Origin: Halichondria panicea
Lineage: Eukaryota; Porifera; Demospongiae; Suberitida; Halichondriidae
Assembly (NCBI RefSeq): GCF_963675165.1
Contig: NC_087379.1
Coordinates: 1,249,001 to 1,313,000 of the forward strand
Length of the DNA stretch: 64,000 bases
Direction: 5' to 3'
Positions 47,344 to 59,300 of this stretch are shown here, one piece after another (position 1 is the stretch's first letter; each line of letters begins with the position of its first letter). The notes beneath the pieces were generated by a model. That model saw nothing but the letters and a program-made list of their open reading frames with translations, did no database searches and was not told the origin of the DNA. A program made the translations under genes and the position numbers.

Positions 47344-50300
47344 GCAACCCGGTCCCCCCATGCCTCACGGTGGTATGATGCAACAAGGACCTCCCCCCGG
47401 GCTTATGCAGCAAATACCAAACTCGGCCCCTCCTATCCCAGGCATGCCCCTCCCCCCTATGCCCCTCGATATTGCACCCCCTGTGGCTAAAAGAACGAGA
47501 GCTGAAGACGAGCTGATTGGAGAACACGAGTTCATCTCCAATAATCCAGTGAGTGGGTGTTAGAAATAAATGATTTATAGTGATACGTGAAGTGGTTGGG
47601 TTAAGTAAGTCTCGCTTATGTCTACATAAGTACATGTATATGTTGGCACTCCCAATATTTGCTCCTAATTGTCAATGAGCAGTAAACCTGGCTTGGGAAT
47701 AATAATTATAAGCCCTAACTTTTTAATCTATTTTTTGTACACTATTATAATTTTAGTGGCAGCTCACACAGTGCTGTTATAAATATTGTTCACTGGCCCA
47801 TGGTTTTAATGGGAGGAATACGATCAGTAACTTTTATTTTATTTTCTACGCTATTATAATGGAGGTAGGTGTGTCTTGTATTTGTTGATTTGTTAGTATC
47901 TGTGCTTGGCAGTGAGTTGGATCTTTGACGGGTTTTGTTGATATAAAATAATAGATAATGGTCTGTCAAAAGCTTCAGAAGATCACCTCCCTCAGAAAGT
48001 GGAAGCAAATGATTAAAAAAGCATTTATTGCGTTTGTACACACGTGTATTATTATATGTCTTCTTTCTTTCATTCATCAGGATAACAGATTATAGCATGA
48101 TTGTTTGGTATGTTGCTCTATAGTATTCTAAGGGCTGCCTTTTCCTGTGGGATATGTTACAGACGGACAAAACCATTTTTACTCTAAGCGTTGCGGTTGA
48201 TAAATTGATAAGTATGTCTCGTTGCCTTAAAGAGAGTTAGAGGTGATGAGGTCACCAACGTTGTGTGTGGTCGTGATAGGATTATTGAGCAGAGATAAAA
48301 GAATTTTTTTGTACTTACATCCACAAAGTTTAATGTGTGGCCCGTTTTTAAGGATATGTGTTTATATCTAATTCCTGTTCAGCAGGTAACTTTTTGTGGC
48401 CTTTGCACTTTTGTATTGAGAGCCGACAAACCTTTGAAACTTAATTGACAGCTAGCTTATAGTGATTGAATACGATGTATGTGTTGAAAATAAGTGGTGC
48501 TGTTATTAAGGATGTAATGGGCTTGTTGCTATTTCATTAACCTCTATCTCTCTTTTTCTCTCTGCATGGAGTTTGAGGTCGATAGCATACAATGTACCAG
48601 AAGTGATCTAATTATCTTATCCTGGGTTGTGCTCGTACAATATTTATTTATATTTTAAGTGTCACTAGACATGTCTTACTCTATGGGCTAGGAGGATGAA
48701 GGATAATCGTAAGGGCTGTTAGCAAACCAATCAGATATGACGCAAGCAACCGCTGAGTTGTACAGTGTGGTCAGAGCTAGTAATTACTACACCTTGCTCT
48801 TAGAGAGAGTAAAATTATGTATGCATGTACCGTATTACTAGAATGTTTTGGGAGCATCAAACACTTGCGATGGTTTATCAATTCGCAACAATAAAATCCA
48901 CAAAACCGAAATTAATACTAATAAATACACACGATCCTTGCCAGAAAGCAATAGTTAGATCCCAAAGAGTCAAATTTTTTGCTGATTTGGCTCATTTGCA
49001 AACGTTTTTCACCCGCAAAATATTCTAGTAATATGTGTACATGTAGTGGGTACAGTGTCAGGGTGTCATACAAGATTTTGAAGTAGAGGGGGGAAATAAG
49101 AAAAGTAACCAGAACATTTTGCTAAAAAAAGGTCAACTGTTATTTCAATACCCTCTGTTAGTATGTAAAATTGCCAGCTATGGACACTCAGTCATACAAC
49201 TAGCATACTTGAATGCAAAGTTTGGGGGGGGGGGGGATTGGAGCTAGAACCACTGTGTGACACCCTGACAGTGTAGTGAGGGGGCACGGTGTTAGTCCTA
49301 TTTTTCTTTCCCTTATAAACAATCCCACGTCAGTTATTGACCAGCCCTCTCCCTCAAGGGCTGTTGCCTCGGGCACTTAAACATGTGCTCTTAATTTGCA
49401 TCCCAACTAGCAATATCCCGTCAGACAACAGTTGAGCTCGTTATAATTGAGTTAATCTATTACACAATCTACGTTAAGGGCCACTGTCGTCATGATGATC
49501 TGACCTCTTCTGTGCCCACCATCCATTTATGGGATATAATACTGTCGCTATCCGGCCTTATAATATAGCATCAGTTTAAATCTCTTCCTCTTTCACAACC
49601 CCTGTGCGTGCGTGGTAAGGGCTCTTGTGAGGTAGCCCCTCTCTGTCAGCCGGTACACTGTAGGGGTTTCCTATTATAGAGCATGGTCTTTCATCTCTGC
49701 CATTAGTGCATTTGATGAGGCTTAGTAGGATTCCAACCATTCTCTTCCTGTACTGTATGCTCAGAGATCAAACAGTTGTCACATATCTTAGGATGTAATT
49801 ACATCCCATGCAGTTGGGGTGATTTCCTCCTCTGGGACACTTCTAATATTCGCTATTATACTTATGTGTGTATAGATCTTGTACACATGTATGTATGCCC
49901 TGAGGGCGTATATGTGTAGATTCGTTATCAGTCCAGGGCCGTTTGTTTTGTTTTCGGTGTGTTATGTGGTGTGGGTGCTACAAGTATGTGGTCAGTGCAG
50001 CTTATAGGATATGGGCATCTTTTGTGTGGACCTGCATTTCAGAGAGTGAGATCACCGTGTCTGGAGGGATGAGAATAGCATCCTTGCCTGAGGGCAGCAA
50101 GGGCTGTTATTGTCTGCGGTGTGCTAATAGTGTGTGTGGGCGTGATGGACAGGTGGTGATGCGGTGTGCAGTGCTGCACGTACACTGTCCACCAGTGTTA
50201 ATAATATAATAATTATTAGTGGACTTCTCCTCGACATTTTAATGGTGTCCTTTTTATAACAGTACATATTCTGTGTTTTGTGGCATACCCCACCCCACCT

Positions 50301-53300
50301 TATTATGTAGAATATTCACTCTACTGTTTAAAATAATTATTACGAAATGTCTTTGTCACCTGACATTGATTAGAGTAGTTGAAGTTAAGACGATTCGTAT
50401 TTTATAGCTCCTCCAAAGTGTGTGTGTGTGTGTGTGTGCGTGCGTGCGTGCGTGTGCGTGTTCTCCTCTATGCAATGAAAGCTTTGTGCAGAAGCCTGTC
50501 TATATAATTATTAGCCTCTACACAGGCTCTCCTTTTTCTTTGTTCTTTAATTCGAGATAAAATCCATGCATAGTTCGTACGTACATCATGTGTGTCCGTG
50601 TGTCCATTAATTAAAAATTTGATGCTAAAAACAAAATATCTAGTTTGGATTTATGTAAAATCACTAATATTAATTATTGGTGTAACTTGCAGAAAATTAT
50701 TGACCATATGGAATCTTGTTACATCCTCCTATATAGACAAGGTACAGTGTGTGTTTCCTCCATTAAGGAAGTGAGGAGTTAATAATGTCTAAACTCTTAG
50801 GAAGTGTGTGTATTAATCAGATTTGTTGCATTTTGAGTGGGCAGATCAAAGGAAACACTGTGCCAATATCTGCCATATGGCACTCGTGCATGTGTCACAA
50901 CTATAACGTAAGAACATAATTATTAAACACTGCTTCATCTTTGACTTAGCAGCCGCGGCTTGTTTCTATGGCTTCCAATACTCTTGTATGGCTTCATGGC
51001 CTAGCACACCACACACACACACACATGGTATACTCACACTTGTGTGTGGGTGTGGGTGTGTGGGTGTATTGATTAATTTTTTTATGGTGTCCATGATGGT
51101 CATCAATCGTAACAGGTGTGCTGCCCACTGTCCCCTCTTGTAGTAACACTGCCTTGTTCTTATCCATACCATATATGGTATATAGTTCTTATGTGGCTAT
51201 ATATATCTCTTGGTCGTCCTTTCTTCACATTCCTTTCAGGTTGAAATTATAAATTTTAAATTGTGTCATCTCTAGTCTGCTTATGCGTGTGTGGGCGTTC
51301 ACTATTGTGACATTGGTACATAAGTCACGTTGTAATTAAGTGATTTTCTCTAGCTCTTTACTAGATATATAATCATAGTGCCACAGTGTCTGGTTTTTTG
51401 GTGTTTTCCCCACCGGCTCATTTTATAGGAAGCAAGCAGCTCCAGTTGTTTACACAGTCAAACTAGAGCACTAAAGTGCAAACCCTCGGCTGGTGACATG
51501 ACTATAAAGAAACCAGAGGAGTGATATAATGCAGTGCATGTAGCATGTATATGACTAGATAGCACAGCAACTCAAGAGCAATAAAACTAAAGTAGTAGCA
51601 ACATACATGCATGAGACATGCACTGTGGAGACTGGGATCACAGCAAAGAAGCCCCTGGAGTCTTAGACTTAGAGAAGTATGGCTCCTGCCAGGCTGGAGT
51701 ATAGGATCCAGAGTCAGTCAACAACCAAACCCATGGCCCAGTCACAATTCTACTTTGACTTATTCAATTGTTGCTGGTACGGATCACTTCAGCTCCAAAT
51801 ACCTAGTCAAGGCCACGTGTAGCTAGCTAGCTGCAAGTTTATGCTTCTTAGCTTTTGCTCGCTTTTATTCGACAAAGAAGCTTTAACATCAAGATCTGCC
51901 ACTATTTAAACCAATATATTGTTGTGTGAAGGCTGTCTATGCTGTAAACGCAGCGCTATGGCATCCAGGTGAGTAGATACACTTGTGACAAACAAACAGA
52001 CAAACAAACCAACTACTACTATACCTGTGGCCGCCCACGCGCGCCTCGGGTAATAAGTGTGTGCTGAGACAATGGCAGCTGTATGTATTATGTGGACACA
52101 CTCAACCCAACCAGTGATGCTCATAGTTCCAGATATCATTCATAAGTGCATGTTGCCCCAGAGGAGGTCCGACACGAGTATCTCGATTAGGCTAAAATTG
52201 AGGTACACATGTAATTGGTCACATGCTAATTTACTGTTGAATTTTGCACGTGACCAAGCCTGAATCGAGGTATTCGTGTCGTGTCCTCCGGTTTTATTAT
52301 TTTGTAGGAAGCTATATTATTTTGCTTACATAGTTGGTGTGCTTAGATATTATAGTCCTGTTATGTTAACCAGTGTTGATTAGTTTTAAAGACCCAAAGT
52401 TTGTGTAGGATATATCAGAGGTGACAGGTTATCAGATTTTGTTATTGTTGTTCTGTGCACAATGCAATGTGGTTGCATGATACGTCTATGCCCATATATG
52501 GTGCATGGGTGTGTTGTACCGTATATCGTATAGCGGATTATTTTCGTATTGTGGCCATTTTTGTATTGTAGATCTAGAGCATGCGTCTATGTTTTTTCTA
52601 AATCAGGCCTGTTCCAAAGCTATCTTTTATAGTCTCCATAGTTTGTGTTGCGAATGTCATAAAAATGGTTGTACAATGTACATGTAGCTTGTGCCCTCTT
52701 TGCTAACGAGCTGCTGTTGTCAATGACAACTTTATTTATCAGAGTGCACCAATAAAGAGACAGGTTGCATCCTAGGACTAGGATGTGGTCATGGTGGTGC
52801 TGGTGATTATCAGCTCTCATCAGGATGTGTGGTGGCCCCCCCTGGGGCTTCACAGAGGAGCTTTGCGCTGGCTGGGTAGACGTTCATTGTGCAGATGGTT
52901 CCAGCTCTCGTCAGGATGTGTGGTGGCCCCCCTGGGGCTTCACAGAGGAGCTTTGCGCTGGCTGGGTAGACGTTTATTGTTCCATAATTAGTTTTGTTTA
53001 AATAGCGTGACTATTTTGAGTCCCATTGTCTCTGTTGTATTAGTAATCTTTCAGGTGTGTAATTGGCAGTTAACTTTTTACACGGAAATTATTATTTGGG
53101 TCATGGCCCAAGAATTGCTTGAATGTCTGCTTATTACACAAAGTAATCGATCAGTAACAGTTAAACTTATCTACATAGTGGCCACCCCTTGGGCAGACTA
53201 ACAGTGGCTGTATTATAGAGGGTGGTCTGCTAACACAGGTACAAACACATGCTATGGAGAGACTTGGGGCCCATTAACCTGGCTGTATTATAGAGGGTGG

Positions 53301-56300
53301 TCTGCTAACACAAGTCCAAACACATGCTATGGAGACTTTGGGGCCCATTACCCTGGCTGTATTATAGAGTGTGACCTGCTAACAGGCTGACCACTACAGA
53401 CAGGCTTCACTCTAGTTGCTGTCTCACCTACGTATACCAAACACACAGCCTCTTGAAACATCATTAACATAATCAGATTTGCATACCAGATAGTTTCCCT
53501 AAGTGCCCTGATCGAGGCTTTGTTTACATTAACAACAAAAATTAATGGAGGGGCATTATCTTGTAATACAGTTCCAATAGCGCTACCTTATAAGGTCGAT
53601 TGGTATTTCCATTTGTCCGAAGGGTAATAAATGAATATTAACAAGTGCCCTTCCACTGTGTATGTTGCTAGTGGTTTAACTGTTAATCAGAAACCTTGAA
53701 TATGGTCTAACCAGAGATGATAATTTGATGCATATATTTGGGTTTTGCTAGCCCGAAGCCATTCAAATATTGTTTGTGGAAACCAGTCAAAACGTTTTTG
53801 TTCCATTGTGTCCCATCTATTGGTATGTGATGCAGCCATGCGTGGCCTAACAGGACGCAAACTAGTTAGTTCGCTAGTTGCGAGCGAGTTAGACTTAGAG
53901 ATGTTGGAATGTTTGTCAGCTGATTGTGGTAATATTGCACATTCCAATATGGTTTTTAATGGAAATGTGTTTTTAGTGTAATCAGTTCTCGTGCTTGGTT
54001 TGTCCAAAGATGTAGTGGAAACCCTAGCTCTTAATGGCTATGCATGCATGCACCCCTGAAGAAAAACCGACTGCAATATAATTATAGGCCAGGTCCCAAA
54101 TGAACAGTAAACAATCAACAAAGGCCGCCTCAGTATACCGTATTATAGCAAGTAATTTTTTTTGTGGCAAATTTTCGTACGAACTACAATGGGAAAAGAT
54201 TTGTATCCTTAATTCGTAATGTGTCGATATAAAAGGGGTCCACTGTATTTCGTAGCTACTGGAGAGTTCTATCATGTGATATTATGTTTTAACGACTGCC
54301 CCTCCCCCCTACAGGGTCTAGTGACGTTCCAAGTGTCAGTACCCAACCTGCCGGAGAGAGGAGAATGGAAACTGACTGGCCAGTTTGTCTCCGTCACTCT
54401 ACCAATTGCCGACCCCGTGAGTTACACCATAGTTATTACTAGAATATTTTGCTGGTGAACTTTTGCGAATGAGTCAAATTAGCAGAAAAGTTGACCCTTT
54501 GCGATCTTGTGTTCTGTGTTCTGGCATAAGTTGAACATTATTTTATTTCCGAGCCGTAACAATGTATGCAAAGGCAGGGTTGTATGGGAAACAAAAAATT
54601 ATTTTCCACCAAATTTTCACCCAGATATAAGTCAAAAAGGCGCAAAGCTACTACCGTATATCTTCTAATTTATCGGACACTTCTAATTACCCCGGACACT
54701 CTTTTGGGCAATTTTCGCTGTTCTAATACAACGGACACTCCAGTGCTTTAATATTACATTCCTTCTAAATATCCGGACAATATACCTTGAAAAGTTGAGT
54801 TACATTCATAGACGGCAAGTAAGACTTAGAGTGCTGCAGTTAGATAGCTTTGAGTAGCTAGCTTTAGATAGCTAGTGCAACTATATTCAGTCGCACACTG
54901 TTCTATTAAACTTAGCTAGCTCGCATGCAGCTGCATACTTGTTCTAATTATTCCGGACACTTCGCATGCTCTATAAAAATCTGTTCCAATTATACCTGGA
55001 CAATTTCCAAAATAATTATTTTTTTCTGTCCGATAAATTAGAAGATATACGGTATATTATTATAATTGCTAGTAAAACTAGCAAGGATTGTGTGTAATTA
55101 CTATTTTGGGGTTTTGCAAAGTGATCAAAGTTTGCATTATTATGTTTGATGCTTGCAAAGCACAATAGTCATGTGCAATGTTCGTGGGCAAGTTGGCCTA
55201 CACGAAAAGGTAGGCGTGGCTTACCGTAAACGCATGCAATGAAGTTAAACAAAATTTATACTCATGAAAATTACCGTTTTCCAGTTAAACGAATTTTTAC
55301 CCCACGAAAATTACCCGCTATACAGTATTATAATAATAATATTATAGGCTAGTGAGTATTCTAATTAAGTGACGTCTTGGAAGAAGATCTGCCATATACG
55401 TACTGCATTACATCACTCTAAGGTGTATGTTACTTGGAAGGTTTAGTCATGCATGTTCACTCAACGGCTTAGTTATCTCCCCTGCATAACTCTCTCAACT
55501 GTAGTGGTGCTCAGCTGTATAGCTGCTCTCCCAAAACATTACATGTATGTACATGTATGTATTTGCCAACTGCAGCCATTAGATCTGCATGCTCCCTTTT
55601 GACTTGAGAAGCCCCTCTATTATGATCATGCACACTCTCTTAACTAACCTTCAGCCCCCTGTTGGTCTAATCAAGAGTTCTCTTGGTCTAATATAGTCAT
55701 TCTTGTCTGTGCTCAATGGCTTGATGCAGACAGGCTGTCTAAACTGTGTTACCTCAGCAAAGAGTTTGGGGTTTATTGGTTACTCACTTGTTGCCATGGA
55801 TAGCTGTTTGTTTATACAATGTGTTTGTGTTGCTGGCCCAATGCTCTTCAGTCAAGTGCTTGGAAAGTGGCTGTTGAACCTATCTGTCAAAACATCATTT
55901 ACTACACACATTCACACTAGTACACACACACACACACCCCTCATACACACCCACACCACACACCTTACACACACGCACACTTTACACACCCACACCACAC
56001 ACCTTACACACACACACACACACACACCTTACACACACACCACCTTACACACACACACACACACACCTTACACACATACACCCCTCCCATACATACACCC
56101 CTCCCACACACCCCTCATACACACACCACACACAGGTGTCAGTAATCAAGGCCAAACTCGCTGATGAGCTAGGAATGCCGACTGGGAAACAGAAACTGCA
56201 AATTGGAGTAAGTCAATATTATATTACATGTACATGAGAAATAATTAGACACAATCAGTCATGTGCATAATACTGATCAGCTTTAATTGCTGAAGCCTGC

Positions 56301-59300
56301 TCCACTTCCATTTTGATTGATTTGGTTGTTTTTTGCCAACTAATATCCCAAATCAAAGACAACACTCAACCTCATCTGTTCCATGCATGAGCTGGTTTCC
56401 TAAGCCTCCGTTGGTCTGCCAACTTATTCTACCACAGCTGTTATTTGACCCATGGTAATACAATTAGTATCAGCTGCTTTGTGTAATGGGGATTTTTCTT
56501 ACAACCTCGATGTGCAAACATAGTTCATGTCCTTTCATCCTGTTTGAGCTACTTTTGAGTAACAAATTGCCTTTTGGACAATCCCTAAAAAGGTGTTGTA
56601 TATATGTTATTTGATAGTGTTCTATTATGGAATGTCATATTGCTGTGTGGAAACCAGTCGTACCGTATCGTACCGTATCACTGATCATGTGATATCCTTT
56701 TACTGTTTGTCAGTTCCAATTAGGTAATGTAATAAGCATTCTTACGACTCTGTTGTTATAATTATTATGAAGTATGGAAGGCCTAAATAAACATGATCGA
56801 GCATAATTTTAGGTTTATGGTACGTAATCATTAGCACGGTAGTGCTAATAGTAGGGTTGGGTCGAAAACAGCAAAAAGGCCCCCTCTGGATGTCACCCAA
56901 GAAGCAAGACAAAGTTATTTTGAGTTTATATATCTGTAGCTAATATCATTTGTGACATTTGTGTGAAATATGAACTGAATTGAACATTGTATGAAAAAGT
57001 TATAAAAACAGCAAAAGTAAAAAAACAACAACTTTTTGTCATTCTTCTCCTCACGTTCTTCCGCGAGATAATCTAGAGAACTGTAGCTCCACAGCACAAA
57101 CTAGACACATATTAGTGTCCTCTGTCGCCTTGGGTACGTCCCGAACTAATCGCTTTCCTTCGAAGTTAAATTTGCTAGGGTGTATGATATGGCTTCTTTA
57201 TTAGGTGCAGAGGTCAGTTCGCCATTGTTTTCCTACTGAGCATGCTCAGACATAGCAGACAGCATGGCCACACCCCTCTTATCTTAGCAACCCTTGAGGT
57301 CTATAGCAACAGTAGTGTTTTGCACTGTCGATTCTTACCGCTCCAGTTAATGTTTGCAAGTAAAGCTCTTCATTGCATTCTGAGCGCGCCTGCTCTGAGC
57401 TAGCTTGTGATAATAAATTATTGCGTGCATAAAGACCAAAAAACTTCATGAAAATTATCATAACAGACACAAACTGCAACAGTGCAAATAAAAATTCAGT
57501 GCAGTTAGCTAGATCTAGCTCTTTTTATCATAGTAAAGGTGGATTGCCACCTTCTGAAGATATTTGATCTAGCTAGCACCATAGATAAATGGTACCTGTG
57601 AAGAAAAAAGTGTAGATACAAACTAGTGTAAAAAAACATTTGTGAAAAAAATAATGGTGAGAAGTAGGGTTGCATGTTGGATGAGCCGCTCAAAAGGATG
57701 TGAACAAGATGGGTAACCCTAAAAGGAACGCCCATTAGAATAGACACAACAAAACGTAATTACTTAAAATATTGTACGTGGTTTCCCAGGACTATTTATA
57801 AAATAACGCATGCATGCAGTGAAAAAATTTTACAAACAAGTGCAAAAAACATTTTGTGAAAAAATGGGAAAGAGTAGGGTTGGAAGAGCATGTGCACTGA
57901 AATAACAAAAAGTTCGAAAACAAGATTGTGGGTTGGTATAGTCTTGCATGCTCCAACTAGTTGAGGGTGGGGCACGATCTTTAACAGTTGGGTCCAGCAC
58001 TACTTCGAGTTTTGGGTGGGCAGGGCTCATCTGTAGAGTCTCAAATTTAATATTAATTTTACACCTAGTGTTTCGGTGCTGTAACAGAAAGAAACGTTAG
58101 TTTGAAAAAGCCTCATTCAAAGCGTCATTATGTAGAAACACATACAAGTTGATGGTAAAATAGGTGATCGAGCGTCTCAAATAAAGAAAGAGGTGTAACG
58201 AGAAGTAGTGCTGGACCCAACTGTTAAAGATCGTGCCCCACCCTCAACTAGTTGGAGCATGCAAGACTATACCAACCCACAATCTTGTTTTCGAACTTTT
58301 TGTTATTTCAGTGCACATGCTCTTCCAACCCTACTCTTTCCCATTTTTTCACAAAATGTTTTTTGCACTTGTGATTATTATTGTTTAAATAATGGCCGTT
58401 TATATTATCCATTCATGTGATATAAGATGTAGAGTATCACGTGATAGCAACCAGCCAGCCAATCCATTGTCCGTGCTATTGTGCTCAGTGTAGGCACGAG
58501 AGGTCATGTGACATCCGCTAAATACCCGTCTCCCCACCAGAGGGGGTGTGTCATGTGCTATAGCTCCTGACAATCATGTGTACTCGTAACTGCCCATTTA
58601 GGAAGTTCATTTGCTACCATATTTGCTAACGTACCATATACATGTACTACTAACGGTCATCCATATATACACTACCATATTATACACATGTTTGTTTACT
58701 ATGCGTACTGTGTGTATGCTGAACAGATAGCACTGACTATAGTAGCCAATAATTATTACGTGTTGTTATGATGTATGTCGTACTTGTGTTAAGATAGTTG
58801 CTTGGATCATTACAAGTAAATTACCGTCTTATTGTTCGGGTCTTTTAGGCACCAAGAGGGTTAATGTTGTTCAGCCTTAGGCCTGTGGGGGTTAATCTTG
58901 TTTAGGGTGGGAGTTCAACTCCAACCGCCCACGCATCCTCACACCACACCATAATATACAGTGCCCTCGTAAGATCACGTAATACTTGTTGATCTGAAAT
59001 CTTCCCTCCAGTAAAGACAGCCAATCCTTTTCAACCCCTCAGCCAAACATGGACGATTTGTGTGCTACGTAACTATACTAATTGATATGCAAACAACCTG
59101 TGTTGTCTATAGTCCTCACCAAGTGGGCATTAGGTTGACTATATTTGTGTTTGTCATTTCGTTTTCTAGTCTAATTTATTTCTGCCGATGTACGTATACA
59201 TGTAAACTTGTTTAGGGCATAAATTATACATAATTAAATTATGCATTTATTTTGTGTTGGTTTGAATTTCCTGTATTTGGTTGTGTTCGGCAGAGGTGTT

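Larger units (their letters stand above)
47549..54314 (+). other. 6.8-kb SF3A1 intron
   Basis: No nested gene could be supported. Contents are two MITEs (48833-49267), a copy of the CTCTACACAGGCTCTCC element end (50511-50540), a (GT)/(GC) microsatellite (50417-50460), a foldback (52162-52291) and short tandem duplications (52811-52991, 53206-53375). The sequence at about 48250-48330 (GTGATAGGATTATTGAGCA) is a diverged copy of 46990-47055 in the preceding intron. Confidence 0.7.

Noticed and set aside
49480-49520. Possible box C/D snoRNA (ATGATGA then CTGA) in an SF3A1 intron
   Set aside because: The C-box-like and D-box-like words are adjacent rather than 50-100 bases apart, and no terminal stem is visible.
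49943-50209. 88-residue plus-strand frame in the SF3A1 intron
   Set aside because: Cys/Trp-rich but with no recognisable motif, and no promoter or splice evidence.
57830-58420. Identical predicted peptides on both strands
   Set aside because: They arise from the two arms of the foldback. No other coding evidence is present.
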